DNA of 64,000 bases from Euborellia annulipes. Taxonomy: Eukaryota > Arthropoda > Insecta > Dermaptera > Anisolabididae. The notes under the pieces were generated by a model. It saw only the letters and a program-made list of their open reading frames with translations. It searched no databases and was not told the origin of the DNA. Shown piece by piece: positions 12,246 through 23,837 of the stretch (positions are counted from its first letter, which is position 1; each line of letters begins with the position of its first letter). The position numbers and the translations under genes were made by a program. The stretch is taken from positions 62,001-126,000 of the forward strand of contig JAKCPI010012734.1 of NCBI GenBank assembly GCA_023213315.1. The letters are read 5' to 3'.

Positions 12246-13426
12246 TGATGGAGATTAAAACAAAACAAAAGGCTGAAAGTTGCCCAAATTATAAAACCGG
12301 ACATTAGTTTAATAAATTTAAAAGGTTCATATTTAAATTGAAATAATTCATTAAAAATTTCGATTAATAAATTAATAACAAATATATAAAAATTTTGAAT
12401 GATTAAATAATCAAACGATATAATTTAACTATTTTACTAATAAAAAATTAAAATGCAATAATACTGTATTAACAAATGTTTGATTTATAAAATAAAATTT
12501 GTAAAATTATTTTTCAATTAAAAAAAAAATTGGAGAATACGCATTTTTTTTAAAATTATTATGCATGTACATTTGTGAATGATTTTTTTTTTTTAGTGCA
12601 GTGTATTGTTGTAATGTCAAAACAATGAATGCCGTTATTTCGTATTTATGAAATTATAATATTACTAAATCTAATTTACTAATGTTTTATTAATTTGAGA
12701 TTTGAGACTTTGTGAAAACGACTTATTTATTTTGACATTACCTTTTAATATGAGAGGTGGATTAAATTTAAAACAATCTTAATCTTTAATATTATTATTA
12801 TTTTACAAAAAAAACTTCTGTTTATTTTTTAATCAGAGAATACAAAGCATTGTGGCCACTTCTTGATGGAAAATGAACAGAATGATCCCTTTTACAGAGG
12901 AATAAAAAATTCCATTTATGCTTTAAATGCTATTAAGCATAATGTTTCAACTAGAGCCAGTTTAAAATTAAAAAATTCCATAAAAATTTGGTATATAAGT
13001 TATAATAACAACAATAAAATATTAAGAATGGTTTGAATTTAATTCACTCATATTTTTAAAAAGATTTATTATTATTATTATTAATTAAAATGGATATAAT
13101 CAGTCTTCATCTAAATTTAAAAGTGCATTTTCTCCATATAAATTAAAATTGTTTTGCGTATTTTTATGTTATTATATTAAAAAAATTACATCAACTTTAC
13201 CTAATGTTGGTTGGTAAAGTTAAAAAAAAAAGTAGAGTAAATGTATGTATATTTCGTTTACATGTATTCACTTTGTTGGTGTTTAAAGCAAGAGTTTTAT
13301 ATCAATTAATTATTATTCTTAAAAGATAATCTGAGCCAAATGAATAGGTTGTATTGCCTTGAGATGATTATTGGGAATGTTTCGTTTTGGAGTGTTTTTT
13401 TTTTTTTTTTTTTTTTTTTGGATCGT
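12246..13426. other. AT-rich spacer between convergent genes
   Basis: Very AT-rich DNA with no ORF, RNA gene or convincing repeat apart from short runs of ATT trinucleotides (near 13070) and a 24-base T tract (13396-13419). It presumably contains the 3' UTR of TBC1D25. Confidence 0.5.
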
Positions 13427-16400
13427 TCAGACATTAGGATTTCGATTGGATGAAGCACTAGAAATTGCTAATGTGGGTGATGAGCCATCATCAAAATGTC
13501 TTAAATAGGATGCATGCATTGCACGAGCTTGTCGAAGAACTCGATGAACGTCATGTCGACGAACCATTTTATCAAAGTGCATTGCCATTTCATTGTAATC
13601 TAATCGACCACGCATAACCACTTCACGATGTTGCAAAAGCACCTAAAAACAAAAAAAATGTATTGGCGAGAAAAAACTCATATCTAAAATATATATAAAA
13701 GAAAAGTCAAGAATCGTAAATATTGGGTTGTTCGGAAAGTAATTTAGTTTTTTCCCAACAAAGAACTTAATTGTATTTTTTCACAGCTAACTTCACACTT
13801 GAGCCGCTTAATCTTTATATATTTTTGAGTTTGATAACTCGCCAAAAGTTTTTACAGCTTGGATGGGATATACTACCACACCCACCATATTCTCCAGATT
13901 TGGCACCTTCTGATTATTATTTGATCCGGTCTCTATAAAATTTTTTAGACGGTAAAACTTTTATTTCAAATGAGTGCTTTGAAAATCACCTGGATCAGTT
14001 TTTTGCCAGCGAAGAACAAACATTTAATCAGCGTGTAATCATGCAATTGCCAGATAGATGGCAAAAGATTTTGGACCAATATACGAGTATTTATTCATTA
14101 TAAATAAATCGTCTTTTATTTTCATGAAAAAAAAAAAACGAAATTACTTTCCGAACAACCCAATAGTAAGGAAAGATCAATTTTTAACAATGAACGATTC
14201 AACGAAAGTGACGAGATGTCATTGAAAGCATCGCTTTGCTTTGTACTTTTGAATAAAATCAATCCAAATTTAGACCTCTAGTAAAAATACTCGTTTTTTT
14301 CCAACAATCGGTATCAACTGATTGTTTTGATATTTCATATATTCTTTTCAAATAAATTCAGCTGTAAAGAGTTTTGCTAAAAGCTAGTCTTTCAGTTCCT
14401 TGATAAAAATTTATCTATACATGCGTAGATACAGAGGCAATAACACCCTAGGACTAACCAGTCTAGACCATAGTTCGGGAGCCTGCGGCTGGCTTTATGT
14501 TAAAAGAGTGCAATTGTTATTAATATTATCTTAATAAAAAAATTAATTATATTATTAATAAAAAATCCCAAGGGGTCTAACAGAAGTTAATTAAAAAAAT
14601 CTATAAAAAAACTTAGAAAAAAACGTCTTTTATTCTATTATATACCCCAAAAAAACAATAACTATTATTGGATATACTGTATTATATTTTCAGTGGATTG
14701 GCGCAATTGATGATAATTTATTAAATTGATACTGGCGACCGTTGGCACTAGTTGAAACATATTTAATTAGGTAATATAAATTGTACTCAAGGTTATTTGT
14801 TTCAATTCATTTTATTAACTTTATACGCATTTCGACACTAAATGGTGTGTATCTTCAGATGACACATAAGTTTAGTGTCGAAATGCGTATAAAGTTAATA
14901 AAATGAATTGAAACAAATAACCTTGAGTACAATTTATATTACCTAATGATGATAATTTCTTGAAATGGAAGATTTATTACAACTTTTAGTAACCAAGGTA
15001 TTATAGATCAGTTTGTAAATTGTAAAATAAATGAAGATAGGGGACAGACTGGAGGATATTATTGAGAAAGATGTAGATAAATACAAATCTGGAGATGATT
15101 TTCAGGTCAATTTATTCGGATTATCTCTTCCCGCTATGAGTCAACGTTTTGGAGTTCAAACGACTCCTTCTTCATGCGGGGTTAAGAAACAAATTTGCCC
15201 TCAATTTTGTCATCATTGGCTTTGAGTATATGTGCACTGGCGTGATTAATCACAATTCTAATGACAAAATTGAGAGCAAATTTGTTTCTTAACCCTGCAT
15301 GGTCCTGAAGAAAGAGTCGTTTAAACTCCGAAACGTTGACTCATAGCGGGAGGAGATAATCCGAATAAATTGGCCTGAAAATCATCTCCACACGCTGATT
15401 GCTCGGGCTCACCAATAGTTGTAAATTTTGAAATAATTAAAAAAATAAATGAATTAAAATTTCGGCTCCCAAATATTTTAGGATGCTCCATTTCCACAAG
15501 GTTCCCGATCTCTGGTCTAGATTAATTATATTTTACGATTATAAATAAATACCGTAAGACACAGGAACATTAAAAATGGATTTCCACCACCAAATTCGCG
15601 TGGAGGTGGCAATGGTAAAGGCCCGCCGGAAGAAGTCATTGAGGCTGGTGGTGTCGATATGATAGAAATACTTGAAGGCAAAGAAGAAGGAGGCGGACTT
15701 GGTGTTCGAGGTGCTGGGGCAGTAGTCAGAGTTCCATTTCTGAAATTAGAGAATCATATTAAAGGCTTGTCACTAAACTAGAACTCTTATTTCATTTAAA
15801 AATGGAACTCACTTAATAACATTTGAGGAAATTGTTATATTATTCGTCGTAGTAGTAATAATGGATGATGTAGCATTTCTGACTACTCGGATTGGGGTTA
15901 CTGATTTAACCCCTCCGCCATGAGCGTTTTCATCCGGTTCAAATATTTCACCGCCATCTTCAGTATTCGGATTTAAGGATGCAATTTGTTCTTCAGGTGT
16001 CATCGGGGACGTCTCTCGAAGTGGATTTTCCCATAGAAAAATACCTCCAGTACTTACTATTGAATCGTTAGTTCCAGATCCGGCATTAGATCCAAAAACC
16101 TAAAAAAAAAGAAGAAAATTTTTACGTCCATGTCTCTGAACCATTTTCACAGTTTAACTATAGTATGAAAAGATGTTTTTTTTTTAAAGATATTATAGTT
16201 TTAATTTCACTTTTTCACGAGTAATAATGTTGTTGAAATTTTTTTATTTTCCATTTCAAATCAATACAACTTCGTCAGAACAACCAAAAACTATTCTAGA
16301 ATTAGGTTGATGTAGTGAAGCACCCAGGGTATTTTCGATTTTACCTGTTTGTCTAAAAGTGATATCTTTGTTTGATTTGATATACTCGACGCCTATATTG

Positions 16401-19400
16401 CCCAAATTCATATTTTTTAAGTTAACACATTGGCAATCACTATATTTTATTTCTTACTTGTCTATCCAAATTTTCAAGATCTAAACGCAGTTCTCTTGTC
16501 ATTGAGGTAGTCATTGGGAAATATTCTGCAGGATCATCTGGTGATGAATCTTCGCGATTAAATGATGCAATTTTGGGTGGCGGTGGTCTTGGAGGTGGCG
16601 ATTTTTTAATTATTTCCTCCTAAAAAACCAAAAATGAAGGTTTTTTTATCATCCACTATATTAAAAAGAAAATTTCTTTGATTTCTTTTTTTTAAATATT
16701 AAGTTTTCAGACATTTAAACATTCAGATGGAAATTTTAAACGTTTAATAAATTTAGACTAATTTGGAAATTATTATTCACCTTAAGGTTAGCAGTTTGCG
16801 GTGCGGCAAAATTTTTAAATTCATTTAAATTTCGAACAACTCGATTACTTGATCGGCTTGCTGGATCTGTTTCATCCAAACTGGCAAAAGGTTTGACATT
16901 ATGAGCTGGTGATCCTCTTAATAAAGAGGCCTCATCAAGGCTACTGTGCTGAAGTCGACGACCTGTTGTACTAATCGATCCGCTCGACCAACTCCCAGAA
17001 CTCTGACGACGCAATGCGCATACCTAACCCAAATTTAAAATATGACTAGAAATATGAACAATAAAGAAAATATATTATTAATAAAATTTGAAAATCACCT
17101 TGGCATAGGCATTTTCTCTTATGGGAGTGTGTATCTTTGTAGAGCAAGTGGAAGTGAGCGTAGGCGATTGAGTGGCGCTTGTCGTAGTCGATGAAAGTGA
17201 GTTCGTATCTCCTCCAAATCGAGTTTCAAATAAAGGCAATCCGCCTTGGCTTAGCGAAGGCAAAGGCTCCGGAGGCTGAGGAGGAGGCAGTGAAGACCAT
17301 AAAACTTCGAGCATTAACAAGGCGTCGTCAAAAGCAAACTCTCGCTTCATCTCAAGGAGTAACCAACGATAACAGAAGAGCAAATCGTCTGCCTAGAAAA
17401 AAATAAATATTAAGAAAAAATAAGTATTAAGAAGAAAGTTTGAACTAAAGAAAAATTTATTTTATCCGTGTTTTGTTCTTAAGTCAGGTTTACACGCTAC
17501 GATAAATCGTAACGATTGATCGTAGCGATCGAATTGTTTCGATTTATCATTGGGTGTAAACAGGCCATTGTAGCGATTTATTGGAATTGGATGATTGATG
17601 CCGGACGGCATCAATTTCTGCGAATCGATACGATTTCTCTCATTTTGCATTTGCCAATGCATTGAAGTCGACAACGAAATAGGACAATAAATAAATCGAT
17701 AAATCGTTACGATTTATCGTAGCGTGTAAACAGTACTCCACTCTTTCGATTTATTGGAGGAATAAATTTGTCAATCCCATCGTTACGATTTTTCGTAACA
17801 TGTAAACCTGCCTTTACTTTTTTTTCTCTACATTTGACCTTCTAAGATTAAAGACAGAAGATTTTAAACAAATTTATATGTTACTCTATTGTCAAAACTT
17901 TAATCAAAGCCGAAACATTTTTAGAAAAGATTTTGGCTGCATTTTTTCCATCTCCTCTGATGAGAATCTACTACCAGCCATAAAAATCTTTATAAGAGAT
18001 TATAGATTATAATGAATAAATTCATATTCATAAGAGGGTAGAAAAATGAGAGACGCAGCTAAAGTTTTTCCTTATTTATTTAATCCACTCAGCTGACGTT
18101 TCGGTTCCGTGTTTTAGCCATCTTTAGAGCTGACGACAAGACTTTATGAAAGTGTCAGAGTGGATTTTATACATTATTGAACCAAACACTTATATAAAAA
18201 ATATATACACAATGGTACAGTCAGTTTTAATATTAACCGCCACTTCTAGAGAATAGAGACGTGAAATTAGACAACCAAGCGCTTTGTTGCCGTAATTGTT
18301 GTCTCAAAAAATTAAGGCTAACCACTTCCTTACAGCTTTGACAACAGCTTCCGAGTCTACGCTCCGTAGTCCATCTTTCAGACGACGAAAGAGATGGAAG
18401 TCTGAAAGTTGTTGTCACAACTCTAAGAAAGTGGTTAGCCACAGCTGGTACCGAATTTTACTGGCAAAAGTGCATAACGAATGGTGGGAACTATGTGGAA
18501 AAATTACAGACTATAGCTGAAATATTGCTCTGTTTAGCAGTGCTGTTGTTATTTATTGCTGTTCTTTCGGAACGACCCTCGTATATATTAAATTTTTGAA
18601 ATAGAACGGAAACGTTGATATAATAATTTTTCTTTGATTTGTAAAATTTATCTCTTCTTAATGAAGAATAAATATCTAAGAAAGAAATAGAACTAACATT
18701 AGATATTAAAAATTTACCTGATGACTTTTTAAATATGCATAAAGCTCCGGATCGTAATATAAAAGAGCTTCAGCGAGATGTTGAAATCGGAGAGTCATCA
18801 TTATTCCATCCAAAAGAAAGTTGGGTTTCAATCTCCGCATCAGAGCACAAAAGCAGATGTATGCATGAGCCTCATCAGCCATCGTAACGAGGAGTGGGGA
18901 GGCCAAATCCGACATTCCTTGGCAATAACTTACGCTTGGGTGATTAACGGCGTAGCTAAACCGGAAAAATATAATTAACTAATTATAAATAAAGTTTATT
19001 ATTAAATTAAGGAATTGGAAGTGATTTTAATCTCGGCTTTCTAAATATCATTGATTTAATAGGATTAATAGTGAACAATGTTAAAAAATATATTTCCGGA
19101 ACCGTTCAAGTTGATATAGATGAGGAGATTTTTCTGCAAGTTACTTTGAATAGAAGGATAAAAGTAGAAATAATAAAGGAACAATTTCCTTTTTTCAGGA
19201 TTAGGACAAAATGACTTTTTTCATAATTGCGGCCATCACTAGGACTTTAAATATATACCGGGTGGCCATTAGTACGGGATCGGTAAATTGTGACTATATC
19301 GTTGCACTTTTTAAAAATTTGGCCCTGCAGTAAAGTGTAGGGTTTTTAAGGCTACAATTTTAAAATATTTGCCTACTGATCGCTAATCGTATACAGGGTG

Positions 19401-22400
19401 TAACGATGCAAAGTTATGTTTTTTCAATGGAACGCCCTCGCCCTGTATATTATTGCATATTTGGATTGCCCGGTCAATTTTAGTGGAAATTTATTAAACA
19501 TACTTGGTACTTAAGGCGTTATTTGACATTTTGTGAAAAACCAGTTGTTCAGTTACAGCCGAATATCTCCCAAATCATAAAACATAGAAATAAGAAGTTG
19601 CATGCACACCATTAAAAAAAGATATGTGGTTCCATTTGAAAAAATAAAGTTAATCTCAATCAAAAATGTCAAAGTTCTATCACTAATTACTGGCGAAACA
19701 AGAAGCGTTTTTGCACACTACCTTTAAGTTCCACTCATAGTTAAGCAAAGTGCCAACCAGGGCTTTCTATGTTTTATGATTTGGGAGATATTCGGCTGTA
19801 ACTGAACAACTGGTTTTTCACAAAATGTCAAATAACGCCTTAAGTACCAAGTATGTTTAATAATTCCGACTAAAATTAACCGGGCAATCCAAATATGCAA
19901 TAATATACAGGCCCAGGGCGTTCCATTGAAAAAACATAACTTTGCATCGTTACACCCTGTATACGATTAGCGATCAGTAGGCAAATATTTTAAAATTGTA
20001 GCCTTAAAAGCCCTACACTTTACTGCAGGGCCAAATTTTAAAAAAGTGCAACGATAAAGCCACAATTTACCGATCCCGTACTAATGGGCCACCCGGTATA
20101 TTCACATCAGCATAAGAATGTGGTTGCCACGGTAACAAAATATAAATATTTTCCCATAATTATAAATTTTACATCTTGAAAATCGAATGTACCGTACTGT
20201 CGGAAACTAAATACATGTCGACACAAAAAATCTAGTGTGACAAGCCCAGAACACAACCTTCGATTACCTAAGGTAAGAGAAAGTTGTGTGCTGTGTGAGA
20301 GTCACACCAGATACTTGAAAACGACTGCATCTATTTCAAAGATCTTTGCAGACTTCATTAAAATAAGCTTTAGTTTTCAAAATTGAACAAACGATCTCAA
20401 AATTGTTGTGAATTTAGATGTCCGATTGACTTATTTGTCAGAGAGAAAAAGTGAATAGTAAAAAGATTACGTTGTTAAGATGTTAAAAAGTCCTGCAATA
20501 TTTTGGTTATCATCATTTCCTGCATAAAATTTATGATGTCGATCTGTTCTTAGGACATCCTTCCTGACCATATTTGTTACATATGCCAATTCTCCAACCA
20601 TCTAGAATAAAACAAGAGACAGACATTATTTATCTGGGAAAAAAATATTTTACATATAAAAGCTAGAAAGTAAGGGAAAATTCAAAGATCCGAGGCCCAA
20701 TTTTTTTCTTGAATGGATTCAAACTGAAAAATATTTACCTGACCATTCTTGACCATTTCTCTCCACGTATCTCTCAGACTTTGATATTCATACGTTTTTC
20801 GTTTCATATAATCCATTCTTTCTTTTCCACTCATTCCTTCTGGATATACATTTAAAATATGTTTCCAAACTACTTTTCTAAAGGATAGAATTCAAAAATT
20901 AAAAAAAAATGTTTTTTTTTTTTTTTTTTTTAAATATGAAAAAAATAAATTACCTTAAACTAGGTTCAATTCCTGCATGATATATAACATTCCTTAATTC
21001 TTGCATATCTGTTACTTGACCAATCGGATCAAGAAATTGGCGAAATTCCGCATCAGTTAGTGGAGGTCGTGGAAGAAGTGGCGGTTCTTGAAGAAGAATT
21101 GCTGCAGCCAAAGGAGGCGAAGGATATGTCAATCCAAGGGGCTGATTTTGTTGGTTTATGCCCAGAGTATTATTTGGAGTGGGGTTGTCACCATCTACTA
21201 AATTTAAGGCTCGTTGAAACATGTTAATGGTCCGCTCCATCTACAATAAAAATAAGACAGACATCATCACATTCTAGCAACTGTTTTCGAAATATGAAAT
21301 TATCAAAATATTTTAACAATTACTTGGTTATAGATAAGTCCTGGTAATCGTGCGTGAGGAGCTTGTTTATTATTCTCAGTCGCCATTGTAGCAGTTGTGA
21401 CAACTTGGGTTCTTGGAAGATCAATGGAGCCCAATAAATCCCAATCTTCGGAACTTTCTTCAAACGGTTTAAGATCCACTTGAAGTGAAAGACATGGCTC
21501 CGAGGCACTGGAAATTAGAAATAAATAAACTAGCAAACATTCATAAAATTATATAGTCAATGCATCATTTAGGATTTCCCATTCATATTTAGAGCAAAGT
21601 CTTTACTACAAATAGCTTCCAAATACTACTAAATAAATAATGATAATAAATATCTAAAATCTGATAATTTTTCAAATAAATTTGTTCATGATTCCCTTTT
21701 TAGTCTTTTAGAATTTGGATTCTAGAAATTTATAGAAAAATATGTTCGCCTGCCACATTACAAATAAATTAATTTATTATTCTTACCTAAGAAATGCCGC
21801 GTCGAGATCCCAATCCGAGAGGAGAGAAAGATAAGTTTCTTGGCCATAATCATCAAATGTTTTATAACAAACGGAAAATTCTCTAAAATAAAAATATATA
21901 AATAAAAGTTTTGGTTTAAAAAACTCTAGAGGATGCTTGAAAATTTTTCGAACTCTTCGAATAATGGAAAATCAAATTTTTGAATCATAGAACTCCGAAA
22001 ATGGAATCAAAGGTGACTGGATAAATGTGCAGACTTATGGAATAAAAGAAGAGAACAGCTAACAGTGAAGAAAAAATGAAATAATTTATTTTTTTTTAAA
22101 ACAAGAGACCTTCTGAAATGGTCCTAATCAGGACCGAAAAGTGAGCCTAAAAGGGGAATAATCAAGACACCACAATTAGCTTTCTTTCTTTTATAAAATT
22201 AGAAATTAAGTAGAAAGGGAAGGGAGTCTTCGCGGGAACAGCAGCCAACTTTATATTTAGTTACCGACGTTTCGAGTACTAGTCGCACTCTGCTTCAGGG
22301 CAAGCAAAATTGTCAGAGTTGTGCAGCACTGAATTTTAATTTCATGTTTATACATGTTCTTATTAATTCTTAAGGTCGACAAATATGTACAATAATAAAT

Positions 22401-23837
22401 AACTATTCTTCAACCTTACACCCATGGGCGTAACTGGGAAATTTGGCTGGGGGGCCATGGGACCAGTCGGTGCCTGGAAGGCCCCATATTGACTGAATTT
22501 TTTTGGGTCGGGGAGCTTTCTGGGGGGGGGGGGGGCTAGTTACGCCCATGCTGACATCGCATTTAAATAACATAGCAAATAATCTAGATTACTTGCTATT
22601 TAGATGCGGTAAGGCTTTGGTTGAAGAATAATTTTTTATTATTGTACATATTTGTATAATCTTAAGAATTAATAAGAATATGTATGTTGAAATTAAAATT
22701 CACTACCGCACAAGCTGCACAACCTCTGACAATTTTGCTTGCCCTGAAGATGAATGCGACTAGTACTCGAAACGTCGGCAACTAAATATATAAAGCTTTT
22801 TATTTCACCTGGCTGCTGTTCCTAGGAAGACGTCCCTTTCTTCTAATTAAATATCTACAGCCATTTGACTCAAAAAATTTTAGAAAATAAATAAATTAGG
22901 ACAGGAGGGATTTCCGTTTTCTCTTTTCTGGCTCCCGCCTCCTGTTCTAATTTGCATCTTTCACTTCTACATTAAATCAATTAGAAAATTAGAATCGCTA
23001 AAGAATTCAGAGTTTATAAAACAAACCTCTTAGGATTTGATTTTGTGAATTGGTCCAAATCTAAATAAATATAAAATAAATAATGTTTACCCTTTAATAT
23101 CAAAAGCTTTGGCAAGTATACTTTGGAGGACTTCAAAGGAAGTGATTTGTGGATCAACGCTAAACTTCCTATACTCTGGTTGATGAACTCCTTCACATTT
23201 CTAAAAAGAAAAATATTAAAAATTGAATGAAATTCAGTGAAACTTCATCTAACGATCATCGTAATTTATTAGAGACACAATTTTTCATTTGTCCCAGCAA
23301 AGGGATTTATATTTAATGTCTGTGTGCATCGATTTATATATTTTGCTTTTGAAGAAATTGGGGAAACAATAGTTTCTGAGATTAAGAAGATATAAAACTA
23401 CATGGATTCAGGTTTGGCTTTTGTAGCTTCCAGAGATTTGAGATTTTGGAAAAATCTTGAACATTAGAGAATATTCTTTTATATCGTACACCTCCCTACA
23501 CCTAGAAGTATAGAAGTTTCTTAAGCAAAGATCTAAAAATACAGTTAAATAAATAATTAGACTGTTTTAATGGTCTCCATCAAATAAATTATTAACGGCT
23601 GGTCGGTCGTTTAAAAATAAATAATAAAATATATTGAAAGCAAATAGATGCGAATTTTTAATCAATTAAAATATACCTTTTTTCCAGAACTTTAGTGAAT
23701 ATTTTGATAGAAAACTTTTATGTATAAAACGATTGAAAAATATGTTTAAAATATAGTTTCATGTGATTTACCTTTACTTTTACTTTTATTGCTTCCCGGC
23801 TGTAAGTGTAGCCTCCTGGTACCGGATTTTGGTGCAT
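13427..23837 (-). CDS. TBC1D25: TBC1D25 (OATL1) Rab GTPase-activating protein
   Basis: TBC1D25 is a Rab GAP linked in vertebrates to RAB33B and autophagosome maturation. Fourteen coding exons: 23772-23837, 23091-23200, 21787-21882, 21324-21507, 20954-21240, 20739-20877, 20471-20601, 18718-18955, 17099-17392, 16781-17023, 16458-16619, 15813-16099, 15553-15739 and 13427-13642, giving 879 aa. The N-terminal ubiquitin-like/PB1-like region contains YRKFSVDPQITSFEVLQ and LSLLSDWDLDAAFL. The TBC domain begins GIEPSLRKVVWKHILNVYPE. It keeps the arginine finger (VRKDVLRTDR) and the glutamine finger (SYCQGMSDL), so GAP activity is expected; FCYRWLLLEMKREFAFDDAL closes it. The C-terminal signature NPFLMFLCLT..LDYNEMAMHFDKMVRRH is conserved. 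It is longer than human (688 aa) because of serine/proline-rich linkers in exons 9-13. Confidence 0.95.
13723..14163 (+). mobile_element. Mariner remnant in TBC1D25 last intron
   Basis: Inverted ends TTGGGTTGTTCGGAAAGTAA and TTACTTTCCGAACAACCCAA are flanked by TA. The interior encodes pieces of the mariner C-terminal half on the plus strand: HPPYSPDLAPSDYYL (third catalytic Asp), then CFENHLDQFFASEEQTFNQR up to a stop near 14101. The N-terminal half and the first catalytic positions are deleted. At 441 bp it is a defective copy. Confidence 0.85.
14755..14955. repeat. Near-perfect foldback in TBC1D25 last intron
   Basis: ATTAGGTAATATAAATTGTA and its exact complement TACAATTTATATTACCTAAT bound two arms of about 80 bases. 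The centre carries CTGAAGATACACACC..TAGTGTCGAAATGCG, a variant of the hammerhead-like module. Non-coding. Confidence 0.75.
15085..15395. repeat. Foldback in TBC1D25 last intron
   Basis: Arms run from GGAGATGATTTTCAGGTCAA to its complement TTGGCCTGAAAATCATCTCC. The right arm has GGTCCTGAAGAAAGAGT..ACTCCGAAACGTTGAC. The short forward ORF at 15031-15225 is just the left arm read through and is not a gene. Confidence 0.75.
17477..17817. mobile_element. Foldback MITE with CGATAAATCG subrepeats (TBC1D25 intron 8)
   Basis: The ends TTAAGTCAGGTTTACACGCT and CATGTAAACCTGCCTTTAC are inverted. The interior is built from many direct and inverted copies of CGATAAATCGTAACGAT-like words, and GTGTAAACAG occurs twice. 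This is typical of foldback MITEs with subterminal repeats. No transposase. Confidence 0.65.
18030..18460. repeat. Foldback repeat pieces in TBC1D25 intron 8
   Basis: At 18090-18142 (minus sense) the module CAGCT-CTAAAGA-TGGC..AACC-GAAACGTC-AGCTG occurs, followed by a terminal AGCTGCGTCTCTCATTTTTC segment shared with other foldbacks. At 18235-18460 a second hairpin pairs GGCTAACCACTTCCTTA with its complement near 18430. Neither encodes protein. Confidence 0.6.
19258..20096. mobile_element. 839-bp foldback element in TBC1D25 intron 7
   Basis: It begins CCGGGTGGCCATTAGTACGG and ends with the complement CCGTACTAATGGGCCACCCGG, with TA on each side. Two arms of about 333 bases (19258-19590 and 19764-20096) are nearly identical inverted copies around a loop of about 173 bases. 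A shorter relative lies at 53782-54225. There is no ORF of note; transcribed in the pre-mRNA it would make a very long duplex. Confidence 0.85.
20221..20310. repeat. R1 repeat fragment
   Basis: Contains CGACACAAAAAATCTAGTGTGACAAGC and GTAAGAGAAAGTTGTGTGCTGTG, the hairpin end of the R1 family. It sits in TBC1D25 intron 7 beside the long foldback. Confidence 0.55.
22198..22845. repeat. Foldback with hammerhead-like modules and a nested palindrome (TBC1D25 intron 2)
   Basis: The left arm (AGAAAGGGAAGGGAGTCTTC..) and right arm (..GAAGACGTCCCTTTCTTCTAA) pair over roughly 200 bases each. Both carry the module: the right copy is TTGCC-CTGAAGA-T..-GAAACGTC-GGCAA at 22739-22781, the left copy is reversed at 22261-22303. 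A G-rich hAT-like palindrome (22425-22551) is inserted near the centre. Confidence 0.75.
22425..22551. mobile_element. Small hAT-like palindrome with poly-G
   Basis: ATGGGCGTAACT..AGTTACGCCCAT ends enclose GGAAGGCCCCATATTGACTG and a run of 15 G. The same family recurs at 41983-42130 in the POLH intron. The GGGCGTAAC tip resembles hAT-Tip100-type non-autonomous elements; the superfamily is inferred. Confidence 0.55.

Noticed and set aside
18233..18520. Overlapping ORFs on both strands
   Set aside because: They arise from a hairpin (palindromic DNA gives mirrored open frames) inside a TBC1D25 intron.
22512..22526. Homopolymer G/C runs as assembly errors
   Set aside because: Similar runs recur at the same place inside several hAT-like elements (22.5, 47.9, 60.7 and 61.4 kb), so they look like a real element feature, though exact lengths may be unreliable.
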